From CAIZLB01 sp039795875 (GTDB lineage: Bacteria; Patescibacteriota; Minisyncoccia; Phycocordibacterales; CAIZLB01): a DNA stretch of 25,710 bases. Position 1 is the first letter of the stretch, and the number at the start of each line of letters is the position of its first letter. Positions 14,975 through 22,860 of the stretch are shown piece by piece. The position numbers and the translations under genes are program-made. Location of the stretch: contig JBDKKY010000011.1 in the NCBI GenBank assembly GCA_039795875.1, forward strand, positions 1-25,710, in the 5' to 3' direction. A model generated the notes under the pieces. The model had not been told where the DNA came from. It ran no database searches and was given only the letters and a program-made list of their open reading frames with translations.

Positions 14975-16219
14975 TCAAGCAAACGGGTCGACGAAGGCAC
15001 GAGTGGCAAGTCCTTCGTCAGAATGCTGGAGGAGGCCAGTGATTTCCATTGTATCATGCCAGGCCAAGAAGTCAGGAACACTTACAGGACCAGGATTGTC
15101 CACTTCGACCCGACAGTAGTGACCTGTCGTGGGCAACAGACCAGCATCGTAATGATCCAAAGTTACCAATCGACGATCAGAGACATCACCGTAGAATCCA
15201 AATAGTCGATCTTTACTGACGATCACGTCGCCGCGTTGTTTCGCATTCCGCAACATGTGGAAGAACTCACCGCTATTGGTGTAGCGTTCTTCTTTGTAAC
15301 GAACGACTGGATCAGCAAGGCTCTTCCGGGTCTTCTGAGTTGCTGTATAGACACGGGCGTGGTCGGGACCCACCGTCTCGCGATATCTCCAACCATCGTG
15401 GTAGAACTGCGTGATGCGCATACGACGAGTTGAATCGAAGCCGAGAGCCCTAGCGAGTGATTCAGCGTCAAGCTTAACCGCATATGCAGCCTGAGACTGA
15501 ACGGGTTGCTCACCCACCATCGTAAGCAACTCATTTACCACTGCGCGATTCTTACCCTCGATCCCATCAGGCCAATTGTTGCCAATGCGTACCACCTGCA
15601 CACCGAAGTGCTCATAGGCTTGCACAAGTCGGGCGTTGGCAGCAGCCGCTTCTACAGCATCTTCATGCCTCGCAGAGTTGTTGCTGCAAAGCAGTCCGTA
15701 GAGTTCTGGATTATCTACCCCCAAAGAGTCGAGGAAAATCGTTCTGTCAGAGGGGTTAAGCCCTGACACATCGATACCCAACTCATGGAGGAGGCCAACG
15801 AATTCTTCATAGCTGTCCATGTACGCCGCACAATCAAGTGAAGAGCGATCACGGACTATAAGAATCTTGGTGTGGCCAGCATTGATAGCATCGACCAACA
15901 TTTGGATGAACAGATTCTCGCCGGCCCGAATCATGGCACGCTGACCAGCATACGATGTGATTGCACCGGTTTCGGCTGTAAATCCGGCACCACGAATGAT
16001 AGTCGCCGCTTCGGGTACACTGACCACAAACCAGCCACGACGAACAAAATCATAGGCGATTCGGATAAGTCCTGTTGACTTGCCGGCCAACGGACCTCCG
16101 GTCAGGGTAATTACTTTCACTGCCACACCGCGACGTTTTGCTTCTTCCAGAATGGCACGGATCATGCGAGTGTTAATCGTCGGTAAAAACAAAGACAAGT
16201 CTAGCAAAGAAGTACTCAT
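14975..16219 (-). CDS. P-loop kinase/ATPase fused to a CYTH-like domain
   Basis: 414 aa. Residues 35-235 form a P-loop domain: Walker A GGPLAGKST (41-49), VPEAATII, and DRSSLD (124-129), resembling the AAA_28/NadR-type kinase group. Residues about 245-380 look like a CYTH (triphosphate tunnel) domain: a start RMRITQFY, an Arg-rich strand WRYRET, the basic/acidic strand VRYKEERY and the acidic final strand CRVEVDNP. The classic first ExExK motif is not clear. Plant TTM1/2 have an analogous kinase-plus-CYTH order. CYTH enzymes act on triphosphates. Its place beside dTTP genes suggests nucleotide or polyphosphate chemistry, but the substrate is unknown. It looks GC-rich and has its own terminator. 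Confidence 0.7.
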   Translation of the reverse strand: MSTSLLDLSLFLPTINTRMIRAILEEAKRRGVAVKVITLTGGPLAGKSTGLIRIAYDFVRRGWFVVSVPEAATIIRGAGFTAETGAITSYAGQRAMIRAGENLFIQMLVDAINAGHTKILIVRDRSSLDCAAYMDSYEEFVGLLHELGIDVSGLNPSDRTIFLDSLGVDNPELYGLLCSNNSARHEDAVEAAAANARLVQAYEHFGVQVVRIGNNWPDGIEGKNRAVVNELLTMVGEQPVQSQAAYAVKLDAESLARALGFDSTRRMRITQFYHDGWRYRETVGPDHARVYTATQKTRKSLADPVVRYKEERYTNSGEFFHMLRNAKQRGDVIVSKDRLFGFYGDVSDRRLVTLDHYDAGLLPTTGHYCRVEVDNPGPVSVPDFLAWHDTMEITGLLQHSDEGLATRAFVDPFA

Positions 16220-16296
16220 AGGGTTTAAAAAGAAGTTGGGAGTTATCTAACAGATTGTATGCACCATGTTCACGGTACATCCTACCCTCAGTATAC

Positions 16297-16330
16297 ATAA
16301 AAACACCTCTTGTGGAAGAAGTGTTTTTTG
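16297..16330 (-). terminator. Terminator after the Gly-rich protein gene
   Basis: On the minus strand AACAC-TTCTT/AAGAG-GTGTT (one mismatch) around a CCAC loop is followed by TTTTTA. T-runs on both sides make it potentially bidirectional. Confidence 0.7.
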
Positions 16331-16355
16331 TGTCTAATTTCCCAACAATACCAAC

Positions 16356-18104
16356 TTATTTTAACTCACAGGCCAGCGAGTTAATCTTCGCTCGAGTTGC
16401 CCCCATCACATGCCCCGTCGGACCAAAAAGTTTTAACGGTTTTAAAATTTCAGCAAAGAATTTTGCTTGAAATTTATTTACTTGATCTCGACTCATCGGA
16501 CCGTATTTACCATCGATCATCAGATTTGCGTTTTGATATCTATTTAAAAACTGTTGTAACTTTTGAACGACAACTGAATCATTAAATTTACTGCCATACA
16601 AAATATTTTTATCAATCCACGTACTACATGTCGTTGTATTTATATCTTCACCATCTGTGATAGGTACAAATGTTGACTGTAGTACAGCCTGATTTTGAGG
16701 TTGACTATTTGGTGCTTCCACAAGAGGATATCCACCGCCGCCTCCGCCCACAACCCCGAGTCCCGCTGTCACTATAACAGTTCTGTTTACAGTAACAGCA
16801 CTAGGTGTTTGAAATACCGTTTTTACACCATTCACATAGTACGTCGAGCCTAGGTCAGATGCCTGGTATGTAAGTATATATGTACCGGGGACATGCGGAT
16901 TTACAATTCCAGAAATAGTAGGAATCAAAACTCCATCTTTTGTATCCACTGCTGTTGCCCCTTCTTCAATGTATGAAGTACCAGCTTTCATTGAAATTGC
17001 GTTGGGGCCATTCAGTGTAATAGTTGGGGCACCGTCAGAAACAGTTACAACAGGAATAGGATTTGAGCCTCCAGAATGGCAATTATTATCGTACGTAGAA
17101 TAACCATAGGTATCTTGTACACCAGAACCCGGAACTCCATTAATACCCATTGATCCGCAGGCAGAGATGAGTTGTTCTATAATATTACCGAGTGAGGAAT
17201 CATACAGACTAATGCCGCCACCATATAGTGCTCCGTTTGCCGGTATGCCCGCTCCTGATCCACCTCCTCCAGCGACTCCATCTGGACCCGCTCCGTTGCC
17301 CCCATTACCACCATTTCCAGCATTACCTGTCGCTCCAGCATTAGATCGAACGATGCCTACAACGGTTGAGGTTGAGATACTCACACTTCCAGCAGCTGAG
17401 CCCTGTCCTCCTCCTCCACCGTCCCCTCCTGTTCCTCCGTTTCCACTTGGAGACCCCCCATTACCTCCATTACCTCCATTACCTCCATTACCTCCACTGC
17501 CGCCAGAAGCATCCACATATCCTGTAACACGCACACCCCCCAATATTATGGTCGATCCATTCCCACCAGGACATCCATCTTGACCGTGACCTGCAGGACC
17601 TCCATTTCCACCAATTGCATTATCAAAAGATGCAGCGCCATCACCATCACCCCAAGCGGCATCGGCGGAGCAAGCAACTCCTGTACCCCCCACTCCGGCG
17701 GCACCTCCTGATCCATCACCTCCTGTATCAACACTATTTCCTCCGTTACCACCATTGCCGCCATTACCACCATTTAACCCTGCCCGACCTTTAGCAGTAA
17801 TATTTCCGTTGACATACCCATTACTTACCCGCACAGCTCGAGCATTCATGGTTCCTAGTGTAGAAGACCCGTTTCCTGAGATATCTCCGGTAACAGTAAA
17901 TCCATTTAAATTTATTGACACCAGATTCGCTGTAACTTCCAAGCAAACACCACTGCTTGATATGTTATTTTGCAATATGTATGTCTCGTTGAATGCGCTT
18001 AGTTGTTGGCAGCTGGTTATGTTGATTACCGCTGATGCATTGTTAGGGAAAAGAAATATCGAGAAACACAAATAGCCTAAGATCCTAGCAAGTTTTGCTT
18101 TCAT
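16356..18104 (-). CDS. Secreted Gly-rich surface protein with Ig-like and PG-binding-like domains
   Basis: 582 aa from the ATG at 18104, chosen because the signal peptide follows (about 1-26, ending NNASA) and TATTAT lies 7 nt upstream. Residues 27-110 read like the start of a right-handed beta-helix (YILQNNIS...VSINLNGFTVTG). Residues 110-300 are PGRS-like GGNGG repeats. About 355-445 is an Ig-like DUF5011 domain (SYIEEGATAVDTKDG, VPGTYILTYQASD). About 508-580 resembles a peptidoglycan-binding repeat (VVQKLQQFLN, DGKYGPMSRDQVNKFQ). Six or more cysteines could form disulfides, in line with a DipZ-like protein nearby. Likely cell-wall attached; the function (adhesion, surface layer) is inferred only. 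Confidence 0.82.
   Translation of the reverse strand: MKAKLARILGYLCFSIFLFPNNASAVINITSCQQLSAFNETYILQNNISSSGVCLEVTANLVSINLNGFTVTGDISGNGSSTLGTMNARAVRVSNGYVNGNITAKGRAGLNGGNGGNGGNGGNSVDTGGDGSGGAAGVGGTGVACSADAAWGDGDGAASFDNAIGGNGGPAGHGQDGCPGGNGSTIILGGVRVTGYVDASGGSGGNGGNGGNGGNGGSPSGNGGTGGDGGGGGQGSAAGSVSISTSTVVGIVRSNAGATGNAGNGGNGGNGAGPDGVAGGGGSGAGIPANGALYGGGISLYDSSLGNIIEQLISACGSMGINGVPGSGVQDTYGYSTYDNNCHSGGSNPIPVVTVSDGAPTITLNGPNAISMKAGTSYIEEGATAVDTKDGVLIPTISGIVNPHVPGTYILTYQASDLGSTYYVNGVKTVFQTPSAVTVNRTVIVTAGLGVVGGGGGGYPLVEAPNSQPQNQAVLQSTFVPITDGEDINTTTCSTWIDKNILYGSKFNDSVVVQKLQQFLNRYQNANLMIDGKYGPMSRDQVNKFQAKFFAEILKPLKLFGPTGHVMGATRAKINSLACELK
17460..17495 (-). repeat. Four exact 9-bp tandem repeats inside the Gly-rich gene
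   Basis: The plus strand reads ATTACCTCC four times in succession, encoding Gly-Gly-Asn units on the minus strand. Looser copies lie near 17745-17775. Such a perfect run can expand or contract by slippage in steps of three codons without breaking the frame. Confidence 0.85.
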
Positions 18105-18192
18105 ACTCACAATAATACTATAGACCAAAACAAAAGACACCCCTAATCCATACTCAATAAAAAAGACCGTTCACAGGATCCGTGCTCAACAG

Positions 18193-18225
18193 AAAAACAT
18201 CATTCACGATAGAATGATGTTTTTT
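18193..18225 (-). terminator. Intrinsic terminator after rplK (bidirectional)
   Basis: 12-bp perfect arms AAAAACATCATT/AATGATGTTTTT around CACGATAG, with T-runs on both strands. It ends the secE-nusG-rplK transcript. Confidence 0.85.
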
Positions 18226-18276
18226 GTTTCCGCTCGAATCTGTGTTGCGCAAAGCGCAGCGGGAGCCACTTGTATA

Positions 18277-18702
18277 TTATCCAACTACTTCTACTCCGAG
18301 AGATCGACATGTTCCTTCGATCATTTTTACTGCTCCAGCAAGATCGACAGCGTTCATATCTACCATCTTCTTTGTTGCGATTTCTTCTACTTGCTTTCGA
18401 GTGATCTTTCCTACTTTCTTGGTGTTTGGTGTTCCAGATCCTGTCTCAAGTCCGATCGCTTTCTTCACAAACTCAGCAGCAGGCGGAGTCTTCATGATGA
18501 AGTCGAATGATCGGTCTTCATATACGTTGATGATTACAGGAATAGTGCTTCCGGCCATTGCTTGTGTCGCATCGTTGAACTTCTTTACGAATTCTCCAAT
18601 GTTAACACCTGCAGGTCCAAGAGCAGTACCGATAGGAGGTGCTGGAGTCGCTTTTGCGGCTGCGATTTGCAGCTTGATGATTTTAGTTACTTTTTTAGCC
18701 AT
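18277..18702 (-). CDS. rplK: 50S ribosomal protein L11
   Basis: 141 aa, normal length. The N-terminal domain has the PPIGTALGPAGVNI segment and the C-terminal domain the rRNA-binding helices with TPNTKKVGKITRKQVEEIA and a final GTCRSLGVEV. It binds the GTPase-associated centre of 23S rRNA. It lies 27 bp after nusG. The gene that usually follows, rplA (L1), is absent: a terminator and an unrelated surface protein come next. Confidence 0.97.
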   Translation of the reverse strand: MAKKVTKIIKLQIAAAKATPAPPIGTALGPAGVNIGEFVKKFNDATQAMAGSTIPVIINVYEDRSFDFIMKTPPAAEFVKKAIGLETGSGTPNTKKVGKITRKQVEEIATKKMVDMNAVDLAGAVKMIEGTCRSLGVEVVG

Positions 18703-18729
18703 AAATTATAATTATTTGCTGATAATACC

Positions 18730-19272
18730 CTATTTTTTCTTAACTTGCAAGAAGTCGAGCTCGACTGGAGTCTCTCGTCCAAACATAGATACAAGTACTC
18801 GGAGCTTACCTTTCTCTTGATCAATCTCCGCCACTTTACCATCTAGATCTTTAAATGGTCCGTCAACGATATTAATATAGTCTCCTGCTGCCACATCCAG
18901 AGTGTGAATGATATTTGATCCTTTCATTCGTGAAAAGATCTCTGCAAGCTCTGTTTCTGATACTGGTACTGGGATAGTTCCGGCTCCAACGAATCCTGTT
19001 ACTCGGGGAGTGTTTCGTACCGCGAACCAAGTTTCCTCAGTTACGATCATGTCTACAAGTACGTATCCAGGATAGATTCGTACATCCTCCTCTACTCGCT
19101 TGCCATTTTTGATTTTGATAACACGCTCTGTTGGCACCATCACATTGAAGATTTTATCTTCTAGTCCCAGAGATTCAATTCGCTGTTTTAGATTTCGAAC
19201 CACAGCGTTTTCATATCCAGAATATGTTTGAATGGTGTACCAGTTTCGTGCTTTAAGTTCTTGTTTTGCCAT
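18730..19272 (-). CDS. nusG: Transcription elongation/antitermination factor NusG
   Basis: 180 aa. The NGN domain (1-115) has WYTIQTYSGYENAV at the start and the RVIKIKNGKRVEEDVRIYPGYVLV segment. The C-terminal KOW domain (about 125-180) has VDGPFKDLDGKVAEID and a final VELDFLQV. NusG binds RNA polymerase and links it to Rho or the ribosome. It lies 23 bp downstream of secE in one operon. Confidence 0.97.
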   Translation of the reverse strand: MAKQELKARNWYTIQTYSGYENAVVRNLKQRIESLGLEDKIFNVMVPTERVIKIKNGKRVEEDVRIYPGYVLVDMIVTEETWFAVRNTPRVTGFVGAGTIPVPVSETELAEIFSRMKGSNIIHTLDVAAGDYINIVDGPFKDLDGKVAEIDQEKGKLRVLVSMFGRETPVELDFLQVKKK

Positions 19273-19295
19273 AGATAAATAAAGTTAAATATTAA

Positions 19296-19478
19296 TTAGA
19301 GACCAAGAATCCAGGCCAGGATTTTACTGAATAAGACATCAAGAGCTCCGACATAGGCTGCAAGCAATATAGAAATCACAATAATCAATATAGTATAGTT
19401 GATTGTTTGCTTTCTGGTTGGCCACTTTACGTGGCTTAGCTCGGCCTTTGACTCTTTGATGTGGGAAATGATTGACAT
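19296..19478 (-). CDS. secE: Preprotein translocase subunit SecE
   Basis: 60 aa. The amphipathic start helix ends in the hallmark VKWPTRKQ, followed by one membrane helix (about 27-50). This is the minimal one-helix SecE that clamps SecY. It is the first gene of the secE-nusG-rplK operon. Confidence 0.95.
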   Translation of the reverse strand: MSIISHIKESKAELSHVKWPTRKQTINYTILIIVISILLAAYVGALDVLFSKILAWILGL

Positions 19479-19487
19479 ATACGGTAT

Positions 19488-19515
19488 ATAGTATATTAGT
19501 TTGTAATTTTTTCAA
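19488..19515 (-). promoter_or_regulatory. Promoter of the secE-nusG-rplK operon
   Basis: On the minus strand: TTGAAA (19510-19515), 16 bp, TACTAT (19488-19493), which ends 9 nt before the secE ATG, giving a very short leader. Confidence 0.55.
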
Positions 19516-19516
19516 A

Positions 19517-19540
19517 TTTAAAACACCCGCGGAGGAGTGT
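19517..19540 (-). terminator. Probable terminator after the first SIMPL gene
   Basis: On the minus strand ACACTC/GGGTGT (one G-T) with a six-base loop, then TTTAAATTT. Modest stem. Confidence 0.5.
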
Positions 19541-19562
19541 CTTAACTTAGTATAACTATATA

Positions 19563-20423
19563 CTATTTGATCAAGTATGTCAACGTAACTTCGGTTGAGA
19601 TCTTCTGCTCACCTGTTGGAACAGAAGCGTTTGATACAGCATCTTTAGCCATCATACTCGGTGCCATCTCAGCTCGCTCCGACATAAACGGGTATGGGTT
19701 TGCTGTGCCACTGTCTCCAAATGATTGTAGTTTGTCTAGATCAACCCCCAAGTCTCGAGCCAGAATCTTGGCATTTGCCTTGGCTTTTTTAATAGCTTCC
19801 GCTCGTACCCGTACCTTCACTTCATCTGTATCATATACCGTAAATGAAACTTGACCCGTCTTGATATTGGCCGTTGTCAGATCAGAGATGAGTTTATTTT
19901 GTTTTGAACCATCTGTATCTTTATCGATATTTTGGACCTTAACTTCCAATGTTTGATATACATTTACCCCGATAACCTTAGAAGTAGTACATGGAGGCAT
20001 AGCAATCTCTCTTGCTCCTGGCATTGTATATTGAGTTGGACAAGACTGATTACCATATGTGTCATTCACTTCTCGAGATGTAGTCTTGATATTTTTTTCT
20101 TCGACTCCATTGCTTTTTAGCACAGCAAGAGCGCTGGCCACTTTAGCATCTACTTTTTTAGAAGCAGATACAACATCTGTTCCATCTTCATTTACTGTGA
20201 TGCTAAACACCAGGGTGTCTGGCTTGATAAATTCTTCAGCTCTGCCGGTAACACTGATGACCTGTGGATTGTTTGCGCTCATGCCAAAACTTGAAACATT
20301 CTTATACAAAAGCACAGTTCCTGTGATCAGGGCCAGAGCAATAAATACTAAGATTACGACGGCTATATTTTTTCTAAATGGACTAGCGTCAATCCATTGC
20401 ATAAAAGTTGTTGGGTTATTCAT
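19563..20423 (-). CDS. SIMPL-domain (DUF541) membrane-anchored protein
   Basis: 286 aa. A cytoplasmic N terminus (1-20) and one membrane helix (about 20-42) precede an extracytoplasmic SIMPL/DUF541 domain: VISVTGRAEEFIKPDTLVFSI, the paired-strand SKKVDAKVASALAVLKSNG helix and the late helix RAEAIKKAKANAKILARDLG. SIMPL proteins of bacteria (Omp28/BP26-like) form cell-surface oligomers of uncertain role. A paralogue lies just upstream. The loop with CPTQYTMPG and CTTSK may be disulfide-bonded. TACAAT lies 6 nt before the ATG. Confidence 0.85.
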   Translation of the reverse strand: MNNPTTFMQWIDASPFRKNIAVVILVFIALALITGTVLLYKNVSSFGMSANNPQVISVTGRAEEFIKPDTLVFSITVNEDGTDVVSASKKVDAKVASALAVLKSNGVEEKNIKTTSREVNDTYGNQSCPTQYTMPGAREIAMPPCTTSKVIGVNVYQTLEVKVQNIDKDTDGSKQNKLISDLTTANIKTGQVSFTVYDTDEVKVRVRAEAIKKAKANAKILARDLGVDLDKLQSFGDSGTANPYPFMSERAEMAPSMMAKDAVSNASVPTGEQKISTEVTLTYLIK

Positions 20424-20429
20424 GCCTGT

Positions 20430-20435
20430 ATTGTA
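20430..20435 (-). promoter_or_regulatory. -10 element of the first SIMPL gene (leaderless)
   Basis: TACAAT on the minus strand, preceded by AAGG, 6 nt before the ATG at 20423. Confidence 0.45.
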
Positions 20436-20477
20436 CCTTGTCAGCTCAGCAAATCATAACCGTTCACCAGAACTTCA

Positions 20478-21248
20478 TTATCGAACGTTGAATGTGGCTC
20501 GGGCAGTCACCATCACGTCTTTGTTTACACTTGAAGTATCGACTGTTCCATAATCAGAAACTTCTACAGATTGAGGTGTAAGGATCTGCACAACACCAGT
20601 GGCTGCTGTTTTAATTTTCCCCACTCTTCTACCACTGACAGAAGCAATTGCTTCGGCTCGTACTTTGGCATCTTTGATTGCTTCAGCAAACAAATCTCCT
20701 CGAATGTCGCTCAATTTTGTATACATATACTCTACTGGTCGAACTTCAACGATCAGGCCATCAAGGTCAACACTAGTAATACTTCGAGACAGAGACTCAA
20801 TCTTAGCGATGTCTGTTGAACGGACCTCTATGTATTCTCGAATGTCAAATTTTCTATCTTCTGGAGCAGGGTTACTGTTGTCATAGATCTGATCTGCTGA
20901 TGGAGGTGTTATAGAAACATCGCCCTCGGCAAATCCTTCACGTAAAATGACACCCTTCACATCCCCAGTGTCAGTATTCATATGCTTGTACCCTGTAGCC
21001 AATGTATCAAATGAGGCTGAACGACGTAGAGTGATAGATAACTTGGCCATATCAGAAACAACAGCACGTCTGGCTGAACCCGTTACACTGATAGTATTTT
21101 CCATTCCTTTAGCGCTGAAGAATGCTCCTACTGCCATAAGCATAATCACTAACGCTCCAACGACGGCCACCGCGGCAGCACGTACAGCTGAATCTTTTAA
21201 CCATTCTTTTGTTACCTCTTTGGTAACCTTTGTGCGAGTTGTTGTCAT
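20478..21248 (-). CDS. SIMPL-domain (DUF541) membrane-anchored protein, paralogue
   Basis: 256 aa with the same plan as its neighbour: a charged start, one membrane helix (about 25-45), then a SIMPL domain with ISVTGSARRAVVSDMAKLSI and the helix AEAIKDAKVRAEAIASVSGRR. It is shorter and lacks the Cys loop. The two genes are 54 bp apart, suggesting tandem duplication. Upstream it is 9 bp from the PAP2 gene's stop, so cotranscription is likely, although a TAGAAT sits 6 nt before the ATG. Confidence 0.85.
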   Translation of the reverse strand: MTTTRTKVTKEVTKEWLKDSAVRAAAVAVVGALVIMLMAVGAFFSAKGMENTISVTGSARRAVVSDMAKLSITLRRSASFDTLATGYKHMNTDTGDVKGVILREGFAEGDVSITPPSADQIYDNSNPAPEDRKFDIREYIEVRSTDIAKIESLSRSITSVDLDGLIVEVRPVEYMYTKLSDIRGDLFAEAIKDAKVRAEAIASVSGRRVGKIKTAATGVVQILTPQSVEVSDYGTVDTSSVNKDVMVTARATFNVR

Positions 21249-21257
21249 CTGTATATT

Positions 21258-21824
21258 CTACTGCGTTTTTCCTTTATCTACAACAAAAATTTCTTTTCGA
21301 AAAAATGATTGAGCAAATATAGTTGAGATGAGTCCGAGCAGGGCACCAACAACAACATCTTCTAGGCGGTGAACATGTAAAACCAGTCGTGAGGCACATA
21401 CTCCAACCATGATCAGAATAGAAACCCATACTTTCAATTTGATGATAGGTGCTGGTAAGTTCCTGTAAAATAAAAAGAGGCTCACTATTCCCGCACTAAA
21501 GAAAGCGACGGTCATTGTTGCATGCCCACTAGGAAAACTAAATCCTATTTCTTGCACCAGCATCTCTACTGGCCTCGGTATTTGAAAGATTTGTTTAAAA
21601 GCTGAAGATAAGATGGTTGCCAGAGTTGTTGAAGCAACTATTAAGACCGCGGTCCTCACGATACTTGGTGTTGTAGTTTTAAAAACATTTTTTGGTTTGA
21701 TTTTCCGCAGAATCATCAAAGCAACAGCAATAGTGACAAGAAACCAACAAAACAAAATGATCATCTCGGGTGAGAAAATCGCCGACATATATATAGCGGC
21801 CGTAACAAGGGGTGAATATATCAT
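21258..21824 (-). CDS. PAP2-family membrane phosphatase
   Basis: 188 aa with about five membrane helices. All three lipid-phosphatase motifs are present: K77-x6-R84-P85 (KQIFQIPRP), P98-S-G-H101 (SFPSGHA) and S145-R146-x5-H152-x3-D156. H152 is the expected nucleophile and H101 the acid. Family members remove phosphate from phosphatidic acid, phosphatidylglycerol phosphate or undecaprenyl pyrophosphate; the substrate here is not decidable. The gene is 5 bp after the PH-domain protein gene. Confidence 0.92.
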   Translation of the reverse strand: MIYSPLVTAAIYMSAIFSPEMIILFCWFLVTIAVALMILRKIKPKNVFKTTTPSIVRTAVLIVASTTLATILSSAFKQIFQIPRPVEMLVQEIGFSFPSGHATMTVAFFSAGIVSLFLFYRNLPAPIIKLKVWVSILIMVGVCASRLVLHVHRLEDVVVGALLGLISTIFAQSFFRKEIFVVDKGKTQ

Positions 21825-21829
21825 ATGTA

Positions 21830-22399
21830 TTAATTTACCATATCTCCCCTACTAACCAAAAAATGTGAGAGTTCTTTGGCAATCTTTTTATCCATCAAAG
21901 GAATGAGATGCTTTTGATCAGAGTGTTTTCCCTTAGCATTTTCGTCACCGAATGTGTCGACCCGGGCGGTAGTAATATTGAGTCGCACCACTCCAAAGAT
22001 ACGATAGTGGTATGGCTGTTCAAGATCTACATTTTGAATATGACGATATGGAATCACTTTCTCTTTAACCATCAAGATTCCTCGTCTGATGTGAAATGAA
22101 TGATTGTCCAACATAAACTTGTGCTGAGCGTGGTGCTCATACATCATCACCGCTAAGAAAATAATCACAGACACGAGCAGTAAGGCAATCCATTGGGTCA
22201 GCATGCCCACACTGATAATGCCATCGAAGTGAGTGGCGAGGTAGTTGGCAGTGGCTTCACCCGAACTTCCGGTGTTAACCGCAAAAGCAGCAAAAATCAA
22301 ACCGATGATGATCAGACTGGCGATTTTCCCATTTCGTATAAACAAAAACCAGAAGGTTCTTCTGCCAAAGGTATAGCGTTTGTTGAGTTCGAGTGCCAT
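21830..22399 (-). CDS. bPH2/YdbS-like PH-domain membrane protein
   Basis: 189 aa. Two membrane helices (about 26-44 and 66-88) are followed by a DUF304/bPH2 domain: FHIRRGILMVKEKVIPYRHIQNVDL is the hallmark first strands, then a hinge YRIFGVVRLNITTA. Such proteins sit in the membrane with the PH domain in the cytoplasm and their role is unclear. First gene of a cluster with PAP2 and the SIMPL genes. TATAAT lies 7 nt before the ATG. Confidence 0.85.
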   Translation of the reverse strand: MALELNKRYTFGRRTFWFLFIRNGKIASLIIIGLIFAAFAVNTGSSGEATANYLATHFDGIISVGMLTQWIALLLVSVIIFLAVMMYEHHAQHKFMLDNHSFHIRRGILMVKEKVIPYRHIQNVDLEQPYHYRIFGVVRLNITTARVDTFGDENAKGKHSDQKHLIPLMDKKIAKELSHFLVSRGDMVN

Positions 22400-22406
22400 T
22401 AGCTAC

Positions 22407-22412
22407 ATTATA
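22407..22412 (-). promoter_or_regulatory. -10 element of the PH-domain gene (leaderless)
   Basis: A perfect TATAAT on the minus strand, 7 nt before the ATG at 22399. Confidence 0.5.
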
Positions 22413-22425
22413 GTGTTTTATGATC

Positions 22426-22471
22426 AAAAAGATAAGTACCAGGCCCTTCCGAACGAATCGGGAAAGCCTGG
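22426..22471 (-). terminator. Terminator-like hairpin closing the structured region
   Basis: CCAGGC/GCCTGG and TTCCGA/TCGGGAA arms (22439-22471) make a strong hairpin. On the minus strand it is followed after 8 nt by CTTTTTG. The spacing to the T-run is larger than ideal. Confidence 0.5.
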
Positions 22472-22830
22472 CAGATGAGAATTGTGTCCTCCACGGCACG
22501 TTGTTCGTCCCCAGCTGTTAGGATGCACATCGATGGTGCTCTCAAAGCTGTCACACTTGACGATTCGGCCTACACGTCTGGTTCGAATCGTTTGAGGCTA
22601 ATAGCGCTTCTCGAGATTCCCTCAGGACAATCCTGAGGGTCAATTCTGTTGTGGTAATGGCGGTCGCACTTAAGAGATCCGTCATATCCTGTAACAGGAT
22701 CCATTTGTTTTAATTGAGAATTGCAATTCAGCCGGGTTGTCCAACAGGAAGTATGGTGGTTTCCCTTGAGTTGGACTCGGTGAGGCACACCTCTGGCTAC
22801 ACCCACATGTGACAACTTCAACTTCTCCTC
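22426..22830 (-). ncRNA. Candidate structured RNA of about 400 nt
   Basis: No protein family is recognised. The stretch holds many inverted repeats: GTCCAAC/GTTGGAC (22739-22745 with 22780-22786), the palindrome GAATTGCAATTC (22718-22729), ATCCTGT/ACAGGAT (22686-22700), a perfect 9-bp CCCTCAGGA/TCCTGAGGG (22619-22639), ACGATTCG/CGAATCGT (22560-22567 with 22584-22591) and a terminator-like hairpin at the minus-strand end. The minus strand is favoured only because of that terminator. The signature sequences of RNase P RNA, tmRNA and SRP RNA were looked for by eye and not found. A minus frame (TTG start at 22821, stop 22570) is open but shows no family features. Confidence 0.4.
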
Positions 22831-22860
22831 ATCTTTTTGATAATAAATAAAAGTTCTGTC

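Noticed and set aside
17460..17495. CRISPR-like short repeats
   Set aside because: The 9-bp units are contiguous, in frame and encode Gly-Gly-Asn; there are no spacers.
17167..17583. Pro-rich plus-strand open frame
   Set aside because: It is the antisense of the GGNGG repeat region of the Gly-rich surface protein.
22570..22821. 83-aa open frame on the minus strand starting with TTG
   Set aside because: No family features, unusual Cys/His content, and it overlaps several strong inverted repeats better explained as RNA structure. Kept only as a low-interest finding.
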